64,000 nucleotides of DNA from Candidatus Paraluminiphilus aquimaris. Lineage in GTDB: Bacteria; Pseudomonadota; Gammaproteobacteria; Pseudomonadales; Halieaceae. Positions 42,513 to 50,747 of the stretch are shown here, piece after piece. Position numbers and translations under genes: made by a program. The notes under the pieces are model-generated. The model was not told the DNA's origin. It ran no database searches and worked only from the letters and a program-made list of their open reading frames with translations. The stretch spans positions 1,302,001-1,366,000 of the forward strand of contig NZ_CP036501.1 in assembly GCF_026230195.1 (NCBI RefSeq), read 5' to 3'. How positions within the stretch are numbered: the first letter of the stretch is position 1; every line of letters starts with the position of its first letter.

Positions 42513-43745
42513 ATGGCGGCCTTTAAATACAGAGCCCTCGACGCCTCAGGCAAAATTGTTAAAGGTGTTCTAGAAGGTGATTCTGAGCGGCAAATTCGTG
42601 TCCAATTACGTGCAAAGAATCTTCGTCCGCTCGAAGTCGGTCCTGCGAGCCGGAGAATTGCTGCCGGTGCAAGCGGCTCGTCAGGCGTGCGCCGCGGCTT
42701 ATTTGCCCCGAGACTGAGCGGAAGCGATTTAGCGCTCATTACCCGGCAGTTGGCGACGCTTGTCGCGTCTGCCTTGCCGCTGGATGAGTGTTTGCAGGCC
42801 GCAGCGGAGCAAACAAGAAAGGCGTCAACGAAAGCCCTACTTCTGCAAGTGCGATCCAAGGTGGCAGAGGGACACACCCTTGCGCACGCAATGAATCAAT
42901 TTCCGCAGACCTTTGGTGATATGTATCGCGCAATGGTGAACGCGGGTGAGCAGGCCGGCCAATTGGGCCCTGTTCTAGATCAGCTTGCCGATTACACAGA
43001 GAGCCGGCAGCACACCTCGCAAAAGCTTCAAATGGCGTTGATTTACCCCTTCGTATTGATCGGTGTAGCGATCGCGGTGGTAACCGCCTTGATGGTATTC
43101 GTGGTTCCTGAGATGGTGGGGATCTTCGCTCAGACCAAAACCGACTTGCCTCCACTTACGGTGGCACTGATTGCGACGAGTGATTTTTTAACCAACCATG
43201 GCTGGTTGCTCGCCGTTGCTCTGGTTGGGGCGGTCATAGCCGTTCAGCAGCTGCTCAAACGACCCGTTTATAAGCGTATGTCAGATGGGGTGCTTTTGCG
43301 TATTCCCGGAATTAGGCGCGTCATCATTGGCATGGATACAGCGCGTTTTTCCTCGACACTCAGCATTCTCATGGCCTCGGGTGTGCCGCTACTCGATGCG
43401 CTTAAGATTGCCGGAGCGGTCATGAATAACCTGGTACTGCGCACCTCGAGCCAACAGGTAGCAAGCAAGGTTCAGGAAGGGTCTAGTCTTAATCGCGCTT
43501 TATCGCAGGAAGATTTTTTCCCGCCGATGATGGTGCATATGGTCGCGTCGGGCGAGACCAGCGGCGAACTTGAGACAATGCTTGAACGATCCGCGACGAA
43601 CCAAGAGCGCGAGCTCGAGGCAACACTTGGCACCATTATGGGGCTGTTTGAACCCATTATGGTGGTGGTGATGGGCGGCTTGGTACTAACAATAGTGATG
43701 GCGATTTTGTTGCCAATATTCGATTTGAACACGATGGTGAGGTAG
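42513..43745 (+). CDS. gspF: type II secretion platform protein GspF
   Basis: The 410-residue inner-membrane protein has the two tandem T2SF domains. It begins AAFKYRALDASGKIVKGVLEGDS, a family hallmark, and contains three membrane segments (IYPFVLIGVAIAVVTALMVFVVP; WLLAVALVGAVIAV; IMVVVMGGLVLTIVMAILLPIF). The second domain has DTARFSSTLSILMASGVPLLDAL. It is thought to couple GspE rotation to pseudopilin addition. Starts one base after the gspE stop. Confidence 0.95.
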   Translation: MAAFKYRALDASGKIVKGVLEGDSERQIRVQLRAKNLRPLEVGPASRRIAAGASGSSGVRRGLFAPRLSGSDLALITRQLATLVASALPLDECLQAAAEQTRKASTKALLLQVRSKVAEGHTLAHAMNQFPQTFGDMYRAMVNAGEQAGQLGPVLDQLADYTESRQHTSQKLQMALIYPFVLIGVAIAVVTALMVFVVPEMVGIFAQTKTDLPPLTVALIATSDFLTNHGWLLAVALVGAVIAVQQLLKRPVYKRMSDGVLLRIPGIRRVIIGMDTARFSSTLSILMASGVPLLDALKIAGAVMNNLVLRTSSQQVASKVQEGSSLNRALSQEDFFPPMMVHMVASGETSGELETMLERSATNQERELEATLGTIMGLFEPIMVVVMGGLVLTIVMAILLPIFDLNTMVR

Positions 43746-43749
43746 TGAA

Positions 43750-44184
43750 GTGAAGAAGCAAAACGGTTTTAGTTTGATAGAAATCTTAGTGGTTCTAGTC
43801 ATCATGGGGTTGCTCATTAGTGTCGTAGCGCCAACTGTCCTCAACAGCGCAGACGATGCCAGAGTGCAGAAAGTACAAGCGGACTTTAAATCGATAGAGA
43901 CCGCATTGAAGATTTACCGGCTCGATAATTATGTGTACCCCAGTACGGAACAGGGGCTCGTTGCACTGGTTGAGCCGTCAACGCTGGAACCTGAGCCACG
44001 TAACTTCAAGCGAGGCGGCTATCTCCCAGAGGTGCCAATGGATCCATGGGGTCGCGAGTACCTCTACCTCTCACCGGGTGAATACGGCGAGGTGGATATT
44101 TACTCTCTTGGTGCAGACGGTTTGCCAGGAGGGGAAGACCAAAGTGCCGATATTGGCAACTGGGGTGAAGGCGACGACGCCTAA
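43750..44184 (+). CDS. gspG: major pseudopilin GspG
   Basis: The 144-residue protein has the class III leader KKQNG-FSLIEILVVLVIMGLL, cut by the prepilin peptidase after G, and the conserved E5. The C-terminal region has the GspG calcium-site pattern with PMDPWGREYLYLSPGEYGEVDIYSLGADG, normal for the major pseudopilin. It starts at GTG 43750, four bases after gspF. The prepilin peptidase gspO is not in this window. Confidence 0.96.
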   Translation: MKKQNGFSLIEILVVLVIMGLLISVVAPTVLNSADDARVQKVQADFKSIETALKIYRLDNYVYPSTEQGLVALVEPSTLEPEPRNFKRGGYLPEVPMDPWGREYLYLSPGEYGEVDIYSLGADGLPGGEDQSADIGNWGEGDDA

Positions 44185-44221
44185 TTTAACCATTACACGG
44201 TTCTACCTGGGAGCCTAACGC

Positions 44222-44797
44222 GTGAGTAAGGGACAGCGAGGATTCAGCCTCATTGAAATGTTGGCGGTTGTCTTCGTCGTCGTGCTGTTGACCTCGCTTG
44301 TGAGCCTGAATGTCGGTTCGGGTGGTGCCGATATCAGTCGTGAGAATAAGGTTCGCGATGTGGCTGCCATGCTGAGTTATGCACTGACAGAGGCCGAACT
44401 GAGCGGCACAGATCACGGGCTTTTTATCCACCGACTTGCCGAGGGTGAAACAGCCTATCAAGGGCTTTGGTTACGGCGTTACGATCAGGGCTGGGCACCG
44501 CCGATTTCGCGTAACGATGCCTTTGATGATCTCCAGTTTGAGCCCGGTATCGACTTAGAGTTGCGACTCGATGAGCAGCCGCTCGTTGACTTTGAGGTGC
44601 TCGGGGAAGAGGTCAACCCTCCGCCACAGATTATTCTCTTTGCGGGAGGCGAGGTGACCCCGGGCGAGCTAACGTGGATTGACGATCGCACGGGCGACTT
44701 GCTCTATACACTCCGCTGGGACCTATTTGGACGCATGGAATTCATGCCGAAGGGTTTAGAGCCCGATGATGCTCTACAGGAGACCTCATTTGATTAA
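44222..44797 (+). CDS. gspH: minor pseudopilin GspH
   Basis: The 191-residue protein has the prepilin leader MSKGQRG-FSLIEMLAVVFVVVLL with E5, and a globular domain ending with LRWDLFGRMEFMPKG. Position after gspG, and length, fit GspH. The start is GTG 44222 after a 37-base gap from gspG. It overlaps gspI by eight bases. Minor pseudopilins form or adjoin the pseudopilus tip. Confidence 0.88.
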   Translation: MSKGQRGFSLIEMLAVVFVVVLLTSLVSLNVGSGGADISRENKVRDVAAMLSYALTEAELSGTDHGLFIHRLAEGETAYQGLWLRRYDQGWAPPISRNDAFDDLQFEPGIDLELRLDEQPLVDFEVLGEEVNPPPQIILFAGGEVTPGELTWIDDRTGDLLYTLRWDLFGRMEFMPKGLEPDDALQETSFD

Positions 44798-45197
44798 CCG
44801 CCGATCGATTCAGCAAGGCTTTACGCTGGTGGAGGTGATGGTCGCGCTCACTGTCGTTGCGGTGACGCTCCCCGCGCTACTCTTCTTACTCTCTCAACAA
44901 GTCGATGGCACCGCTTACTTGCGTGACCGGTCGGTTGCCCAGTGGGTGGCGGCAGATCGCGTAGCGGAAGTCCGTCTGACTGTTGCAAAGCAGCGCAGAG
45001 CGACTACCGGGGTGATCGCTGGCGAGTCTGAGCGTGCCGGGCGCACTTGGTATTGGCGCAGTGAAATTCAAGAGACACCGGTTCAGGGTTTCATGCGTCT
45101 GACTGTAACGGTGACGTCAGAGGAGTCTGAGGAAGACTCGGCGCTCTATACCCTCGACGCGTTTCTCAATGCGGAGGTGATTAATGCTTCCGGCTAA
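44790..45197 (+). CDS. gspI: minor pseudopilin GspI
   Basis: The 135-residue protein carries LINRRSIQQG-FTLVEVMVALTVVAV with the prepilin cleavage site and E5. I place the start at TTG 44790 because AGGAGA (44778-44783) is at good distance; an ATG at 44766 would lengthen the leader and lie before the Shine-Dalgarno. It overlaps gspH by eight bases and gspJ by fourteen. GspI nucleates the tip complex with GspJ and GspK. Confidence 0.88.
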   Translation: MINRRSIQQGFTLVEVMVALTVVAVTLPALLFLLSQQVDGTAYLRDRSVAQWVAADRVAEVRLTVAKQRRATTGVIAGESERAGRTWYWRSEIQETPVQGFMRLTVTVTSEESEEDSALYTLDAFLNAEVINASG

Positions 45198-45849
45198 CCT
45201 TGGACAGTCACACCAGGGGTTTACCCTCGTCGAGGTCTTGGTTGCAATGGCAATCACGGCCTTCGTGTCGTTACTCTCTTACCAGACACTGTCGACGGCC
45301 ATCACAGGCATTGAATCGGCAAGAGAAGCCTCCGAGCGACTTCACGAAATCAATCGGGCTTTCACGGTCATGTCACGCGATATCCGCCAACTGACAAATC
45401 GTCCGGTTATTGATGAATTTGGTCAGCTCGCTTCAGCCGTATCCGGCGGACCATTGGCTCGCGACCCGCTTAGGCTCACTCGTTCAGGTTGGCACAACAG
45501 CACAGGCGCGCCCCGCAGCACACTCCAGCGTGTCGCTTACCGTCTCGAAGAAGGGCAGTTACTGCGACTGACTTACCCTGTTTTGGATAGAACAACGGCT
45601 ATTGAGCCGCGAGAGACTGTCTTGCTGGAGAATGTCGATACCTTAGAGTTCCGGTTTTTACCCACGGTGAAGGACCTTGAAGTCGACCGCAATCAAGTGA
45701 TTGATCGGCGCTCGTGGCAAGAAAATTGGCTAGCTGAGGTCGGTTTTACGAACCAGTTAATTGCACCGCCGGCGGCAATTGAACTGCGCATTACGCTGTT
45801 TGATTGGGGAGAGTTGGAGCGACTTTATGTCTTGCCTGCCTTCCAATAA
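45184..45849 (+). CDS. gspJ: minor pseudopilin GspJ
   Basis: The 221-residue protein begins MLPANLGQSHQG-FTLVEVLVAMAITAF, a prepilin leader with E5, and continues with the GspJ-like ASERLHEINRAFTVMSRDIRQLTNRPV and a C-terminal VEFRLTLFDWGE-type strand (here IELRITLFDWGELERLYVLP). It is part of the GspI-J-K tip. It overlaps gspI at its start and gspK at its end. Confidence 0.9.
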   Translation: MLPANLGQSHQGFTLVEVLVAMAITAFVSLLSYQTLSTAITGIESAREASERLHEINRAFTVMSRDIRQLTNRPVIDEFGQLASAVSGGPLARDPLRLTRSGWHNSTGAPRSTLQRVAYRLEEGQLLRLTYPVLDRTTAIEPRETVLLENVDTLEFRFLPTVKDLEVDRNQVIDRRSWQENWLAEVGFTNQLIAPPAAIELRITLFDWGELERLYVLPAFQ

Positions 45850-46918
45850 GCGACATTTGGGTAACGACGCGCAAACGGGCGCGGCCTTGGTTATTGCCCT
45901 CTTAGTTTTCGCACTATCGGCTGCGCTGATGGTAGGCGTGCAGAGAGACTTCTCACTGCAATTGCAGCGCAGTACCAATACATTTTTTGCCGAGCAGGGC
46001 TGGTCTTTCTTGTTGGGCGCTGAGTCGCTCGCCGAATTGGCGCTGAGGCTCGATGCAGATGAAGATGGTCTCAGTGACGCGCCTGTTGATTCTCTTTTAG
46101 AAATTTGGGCACAACCGCAGGCGCCCTTTCCGTTAGATGGGATCGGCTTTTTAAGTGGTGATATCTCCGACCTCCAGGGACGGTTTAATCTCAATGGTTT
46201 GGTAGAGATTCCGCGTCAACCTGGTAGTCGAAACCCTGATGAGCAAGAACAAGACACAGCCCAAGTCGTTGATGGATCGAGTGATGAATCGAAGCGATTC
46301 AATGCGCAGCAGCGTGTTTTTCTGCGCTTATTGCTCTCCATTGAAGAGGCTGAACTGAACCGTGGTGAGGCTATTCGTATCGTGGAGCGGGTCTCTGATT
46401 TTATCGACGCAGATAGAAACCCGCGGTTGGACGGAGCGGAGTCGGAGGTTTACTTGACGTCGGCGTTTCCCTATCGGCCACCAAACAGACCGCTCGCGAG
46501 TGTGAGTGAGTTGAGGGCGGTCGATGGCATCACCCCAGAGCTTTACAGGCTCCTCGCGCCCTACCTCACGGTGTGGCCTGTTGAGGGAAGTAAGGTCAAT
46601 ATACTGACCGCCTCCCCACAATTACTCGGTGCTTTGAGCGGTGATGATGCGTTTGAACCGTTGGCGCCACAGGAGGTCGCGCGCGTCATCGAGTTGCGAG
46701 CCGAGGGAATGATCACGGACGTCGATACTTATCTCTCAGATGCGCTGTTTACGAATGCTACGACGACCGAATTACGCAACTTGATTGATGTTAAATCAGA
46801 CTGGTTCTTGCTGGATGCGCGTGTCGAAATCGCAGGCAGAGAGCGGCGGCTCTCAAGTGTTTTGAATAGGCAGGGACGCGCTGTTTCTGTTATTCATCGC
46901 ACTGAGGGCGAACTTTGA
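45827..46918 (+). CDS. gspK: minor pseudopilin GspK
   Basis: The 363-residue protein starts at ATG 45827 with GGAG at 45816-45819; an in-frame ATG at 45761 lies deep in gspJ and would give an unlikely leader. The N-terminus has a TG-AALVIALLVFALSAALMVGVQ leader, where alanine replaces phenylalanine and the family lacks E5, a known GspK trait. The large helical domain includes DLQGRFNLNGLV, SDFIDADRNPRLDGAESEVY and LYRLLAPYLTVWP, typical of GspK with its calcium site. GspK caps the pseudopilus. The stop overlaps the start of a candidate 41-codon gene. Confidence 0.93.
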   Translation: MSCLPSNKRHLGNDAQTGAALVIALLVFALSAALMVGVQRDFSLQLQRSTNTFFAEQGWSFLLGAESLAELALRLDADEDGLSDAPVDSLLEIWAQPQAPFPLDGIGFLSGDISDLQGRFNLNGLVEIPRQPGSRNPDEQEQDTAQVVDGSSDESKRFNAQQRVFLRLLLSIEEAELNRGEAIRIVERVSDFIDADRNPRLDGAESEVYLTSAFPYRPPNRPLASVSELRAVDGITPELYRLLAPYLTVWPVEGSKVNILTASPQLLGALSGDDAFEPLAPQEVARVIELRAEGMITDVDTYLSDALFTNATTTELRNLIDVKSDWFLLDARVEIAGRERRLSSVLNRQGRAVSVIHRTEGEL

Positions 46919-47043
46919 TGCCGTATCAGATGGGAGTCTTGAATCGCGTTATCGCAACAGCGCTAACATCAAGACGATTAGATCGCTTACACTACGGGCG
47001 TTGTTGGCCCGGGGGCGGGCGACGATACTTAGAGGTCTCGTAA
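46918..47043 (+). CDS. candidate small gene in the gspK-gspL gap
   Basis: A 41-codon frame starts at an ATG overlapping the gspK stop (TGATG), has GAGGG about eight bases upstream, and ends TAA at 47041-47043, four bases before gspL. It therefore fills the only gap over 100 bases within the gsp operon. The peptide is arginine-rich (NRVIATALTSRRLDRLHYGR) and resembles no family I know. A weak hairpin CGGGC/GCCCG (46995-47011) lies inside. It may be chance or a non-coding spacer. Confidence 0.3.
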   Translation: MPYQMGVLNRVIATALTSRRLDRLHYGRCWPGGGRRYLEVS

Positions 47044-47047
47044 GTCG

Positions 47048-48199
47048 ATGCATACCGAAAACCCTAGCGTTGTGATCTGGCAGGACGGAGCCCCCGTGCT
47101 ATGGCGTGCCGGGTCGCTCGAAGCGGAACCGGTTTCTGACGAAACCCTCTTTCCTTCGGGTGTCATAATTGGCCTACCAAGCGATGATGTCAGGACAACG
47201 TTGCTTGAGGTCTCGGCCGATGAGCAAAAACACTTAGCATCCTCTTTGCCTTACATGATGGAAGAGCAGGTGGCGAATGATGTCGATGAGCTGCATTTCG
47301 TCTCCATGGCCGTTACCGACGAGCACCATTTGGTTGCCTTTACCCGCCAGGATCAGATGAGGGCATGGATTGATGCACTGCCGGGTTCTGACGAGCTCAA
47401 AACATTCAGTCCCGAGGCATTGTGCCTCCCCCTAAAGGACAATGAATGTTGTGTTGTCGTAAGCGGCGACAGTGCGGTGCTTCGATGGAGCGACGCTGAA
47501 GGTGCAAGGGTTGATCTGAGTTTGCTATCAGTGGTTCTGGATTCGCTCTCGAGCTTACCTGAGACAATCATCATTTACGGTACGGACCGCGATGCAGTGC
47601 TCGCCCAACTGAATGACGAACAAGCCTCACGCGTGGATTGGCGACAGGGAGGCTGGGGTGCGCTTTTGATGCTGTCGCAATCTAAACCCACCATCAATCT
47701 TCGTCAGGGGTCCTTCGCGCCGCGTCTTCCACTCGTAAGATGGTGGGGCATCTGGAAGACCATTGCGATTGCCGCAGCGCTCGCTGTTACGGTGCAATTT
47801 GTCGCCGATCTTGCTCAGTATCAAACGCAAAAGGCGTATAACCTCGAGCTGCGATCAGCAATCCAAGACACCTATCGTAAAGCCAATCCACGGGGTGCAG
47901 TAGTCGATGTCGAGAAGCAATTGGACCGGCAGATCGCTGAATACGCAGGCGGTGAGGGTATTGCGGCGTTCACACCAAAGTTGGTGGACGTTGTCACGGC
48001 GACACTGGCGCACGAGGGCCGTGTTACGTCAGTGAATTACAGCTCCGGCCAGTTACGACTTAATTTAACGGCCAATAATTTTGCCGCTGTTGAGCGAATC
48101 CGGCAGCAGCTAGAGCAAGCCGGATTGACCGCGACCTTGGAAACCTCAAACGCTCGGGGTGACGAGGTGCGGGCACGCTTGCGTGTGGAGGTGTCGTGA
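47048..48199 (+). CDS. gspL: type II secretion protein GspL
   Basis: The 383-residue bitopic inner-membrane protein has a cytoplasmic actin-like domain (PYMMEEQVANDVDELHFV is the family's hallmark), a membrane helix (WGIWKTIAIAAALAVTVQFVADLA) and a periplasmic ferredoxin-like domain (RVTSVNYSSGQLRLNLTANNF). GspL anchors GspE at the membrane and pairs with GspM. The stop overlaps the gspM start by one base (TGATG). Confidence 0.9.
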   Translation: MHTENPSVVIWQDGAPVLWRAGSLEAEPVSDETLFPSGVIIGLPSDDVRTTLLEVSADEQKHLASSLPYMMEEQVANDVDELHFVSMAVTDEHHLVAFTRQDQMRAWIDALPGSDELKTFSPEALCLPLKDNECCVVVSGDSAVLRWSDAEGARVDLSLLSVVLDSLSSLPETIIIYGTDRDAVLAQLNDEQASRVDWRQGGWGALLMLSQSKPTINLRQGSFAPRLPLVRWWGIWKTIAIAAALAVTVQFVADLAQYQTQKAYNLELRSAIQDTYRKANPRGAVVDVEKQLDRQIAEYAGGEGIAAFTPKLVDVVTATLAHEGRVTSVNYSSGQLRLNLTANNFAAVERIRQQLEQAGLTATLETSNARGDEVRARLRVEVS

Positions 48200-48666
48200 T
48201 GCGAGAGTGGTTTAACGCACAAACACCCAGAGACCAAATTGCATTGATCGCTTTGGCGGCTGCCGTTGTCATCTATAGCGTCGTCGCATTTGCTTTGGTG
48301 CCCGCTAGTGAGGCGCGCAGCCAAATGATGGCAAATAACAAAGCGGCGACGGCACAGCTTGCACGTGTTGAGGCGAAGGTAAGTCAACTAGTGGATCTTC
48401 GCGCTAACGGAGAGTCCGGTCAGAATCAGAATTTGTCATCTACGCTGAGTGCGGCCGCTCAAAATGCCGGGCTTACGGTAAAGAGACTGCAGCCGAACAG
48501 CCGAGGCGAGGTGCAGGTAAGGTTTGAAAGTGTTGAATTCGATGCGCTTTTACAGTGGCTGCAAACGATCGAGGGTAATGAGGGGCTACGAATTATAGAT
48601 GCCTCGGTGAGTGATGCTGGCCGCTCCGGCGGTGTGAATGCGACCCTCAGGGTTCGGGAACAGTAG
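48199..48666 (+). CDS. gspM: type II secretion protein GspM
   Basis: The 155-residue inner-membrane protein has a short cytoplasmic start (MREWFNAQTPRDQIALIALAAAVVIYSVVAFALVP), one membrane helix, a coiled-coil-like stretch and a small periplasmic domain with AQNAGLTVKRLQPNSRGEVQVRFESVEFDALLQWL, cut here to its motif. ATG 48199 is preferred over GTG 48196. It dimerises with GspL. The stop overlaps the gspN GTG (TAGTG). Confidence 0.88.
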   Translation: MREWFNAQTPRDQIALIALAAAVVIYSVVAFALVPASEARSQMMANNKAATAQLARVEAKVSQLVDLRANGESGQNQNLSSTLSAAAQNAGLTVKRLQPNSRGEVQVRFESVEFDALLQWLQTIEGNEGLRIIDASVSDAGRSGGVNATLRVREQ

Positions 48667-49406
48667 TGAGTAATCGGCGGTTCTTCATCGCGCTGAGTAC
48701 TGCCTTGTTTGCGGTTTTACTGCTTGCTCGGCTTCCCGCGTCCATCGCTACTCAGTTACTGCCGCCCTCTATCAGTGTGTCGACTTCTTCAGGCACCATT
48801 TGGGAAGGAAGCGCTGCGCATGTTCAGGTAAACCTGAACGGGAAATGGTTTGCCTTGGGGCGCGTTGATTGGGAGCTTCACCCCCTTGGCATCCTCGTCG
48901 GTGACGCGGTAACCATTCGTTCAAAATGGGGCAGCCAGCACATTGATGTGTCGGCAGGGGTTACTTTGAGTGGCGAGGTTCGTGTCTCTAATGCCACTAT
49001 CCACACTGATATCGGCTGGGTAAAAACGCTACTGCCCTTATTTATTGCCGGAGATCTAAACGCAGATATTGATGAGTTGCGTGTTACAGCCTCCGGACTT
49101 CCCGCTGTCCTTACGGGTCGTATTGTCTGGGAAAATGCCGCTTGGCAGGCCGTTGGTGGCGACGTGTCACTGGGTACCTATGTCGTTGAAATCGCGACGG
49201 ATGAATCGGGTATTTCGGGCCGCATCATGACCCTGAAAGGGGCACTTGAGTTAACCGGTGAGTTCGGACTCAAGGGCGACGCGTACTCCGTTGCGGCCGA
49301 TCTTTCTGGGGCGGCTGCTCGAAACGAAGCGTTCCAACAGGCCATTGCCTTATTGGCGGTCCCGACAGAAAGTGGCTACCGCATCGATTTAAGCGGTACA
49401 CTCTAA
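48666..49406 (+). CDS. gspN: type II secretion protein GspN
   Basis: The 246-residue protein has one N-terminal membrane anchor (FFIALSTALFAVLLLARLPASIA) and a periplasmic beta domain with the GspN pattern SSGTIWEGSAAHV and GRVDWELHPLGIL. GspN is an accessory component present in some T2SS operons. It starts at a GTG overlapping the gspM stop and is the last gsp gene of the run. Confidence 0.88.
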   Translation: MSNRRFFIALSTALFAVLLLARLPASIATQLLPPSISVSTSSGTIWEGSAAHVQVNLNGKWFALGRVDWELHPLGILVGDAVTIRSKWGSQHIDVSAGVTLSGEVRVSNATIHTDIGWVKTLLPLFIAGDLNADIDELRVTASGLPAVLTGRIVWENAAWQAVGGDVSLGTYVVEIATDESGISGRIMTLKGALELTGEFGLKGDAYSVAADLSGAAARNEAFQQAIALLAVPTESGYRIDLSGTL

Positions 49407-49458
49407 GCGAGTTGGGCTCTGGGGCCTGCCTACTAATAAAAAACAAAGTGAGATGCCT

Positions 49459-50742
49459 ATGAAGTTCTGGCAGAGGCTTGTTGGCCTTCTCATAGCGGGA
49501 GGTGTTATGTCGACAGCAGCGAATGAATCCCCTGCGGTGATGGATGGATTCCCTCCGTCAGCAGAGTCGCAGGTAACGAAAAAAAATCAGCGCGATTGGC
49601 CCTACAGTCAATGGGCCTTTCAAAACTTTGGCGCCCCAAATAACACCGTGATGGTCCCCCGCGCTGGTGAGATCCACCACTTTCCTCGTGATGAGGGCCG
49701 CTTGAATGACTTTGTTATTGGCGGATCGTCACTGGCAGAGGTTTTTGAGGCTAATGCGGCAGACGCTTTAGTGGTTATTCAGGGCGATACGCTTGTGCAT
49801 GAGTCCTACTGGAACCAGATGGATGCGCACCGGCAGCATATCTGGTACTCCATGACTAAATCTCTCGTGAGTAGCATTGCTGGGGTGTTAGTTGAAAGTG
49901 GGCAGCTCGCTGTGTCGAAAACCCCCTCAGATTATATTCCAGAGCTTAAAGGCAGCGCCTTTGATCGCGTGACGATTCAGCACGTGCTTGACCACGCGAG
50001 CGGCCTTGCGTTCGAGGAGAATTATGTCGATCCGAAGAGCGACTTCTTTTTGTATTACGCCCCCGCATTGAATCTTGGCTATTTGCCTGGTGCGGCTGAC
50101 CTTCAGCCTGGTGAATCAGATATTTATGGCGTCTATGACTTCCTTGCGCGCTTTGTCCAGCCTGATCCCGATACGCCTCCAGGCTTCCGGTTTGACTACA
50201 ACTCGGCAAACGCAGATGTCCTTGGTTGGTTGGTCTCGCGTCTCATGAACAAGCCGCTTAACGAGGTTATCCGAGACGAGGTGTGGTCTAAACTAGGTAC
50301 TGAGCACGACGCCTTTATTGCGGTCGATCGGGCCTACGTCCCCGTTGCAACAGGTGGATTTAATGCAACAGCAAGGGACTCGGCGCGTTTTGGCGTAATG
50401 ATTCGAGACAAGGGAGTGTTCCGTGGCGAACGCGTTTTGCCCGCTTCTTGGCTCGAGCACATGGTTGACGTCAAGAAAAGCGATACCCAGGCCATGGCTC
50501 GTAATCCGAATTACTCGCAGGCTGACTGGATTGCTTACCAGGACATGTGGTGGATCCTCGACGCGCAAGCGGAGGAGTTTTGTGCTGTTGGTATCCACGG
50601 GCAAGTGATTTACGTCAATCGAAAGACCGATACAGTGATGGTGTGGTTTTCGAGTCAACGTGACGCGGCATCGACGCTTGCCCCTGAATTTCCCATTAAA
50701 CTTGACGCGGCGCGACGTGCTGCAATCTATCTAGCGGAGTAA
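49459..50742 (+). CDS. exported serine hydrolase, NylB / beta-lactamase-like
   Basis: The 427-residue protein has a signal peptide (MKFWQRLVGLLIAGGVMSTAANE) and an S12/class C fold: S131-M-T-K134 in HIWYSMTKSLVSS, then FDYNSANADVLGWLVSRL, the arrangement seen in 6-aminohexanoate-dimer hydrolase and related esterases. A late VGIHGQVIYVN stretch stands where KTG is expected. Start ATG 49459 is favoured because GTGAG lies six bases upstream; ATG 49453 would have no spacer. It begins 52 bases after gspN, and may be transcribed with the following transporter (five-base gap). Confidence 0.82.
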   Translation: MKFWQRLVGLLIAGGVMSTAANESPAVMDGFPPSAESQVTKKNQRDWPYSQWAFQNFGAPNNTVMVPRAGEIHHFPRDEGRLNDFVIGGSSLAEVFEANAADALVVIQGDTLVHESYWNQMDAHRQHIWYSMTKSLVSSIAGVLVESGQLAVSKTPSDYIPELKGSAFDRVTIQHVLDHASGLAFEENYVDPKSDFFLYYAPALNLGYLPGAADLQPGESDIYGVYDFLARFVQPDPDTPPGFRFDYNSANADVLGWLVSRLMNKPLNEVIRDEVWSKLGTEHDAFIAVDRAYVPVATGGFNATARDSARFGVMIRDKGVFRGERVLPASWLEHMVDVKKSDTQAMARNPNYSQADWIAYQDMWWILDAQAEEFCAVGIHGQVIYVNRKTDTVMVWFSSQRDAASTLAPEFPIKLDAARRAAIYLAE

Positions 50743-50747
50743 GAAAA

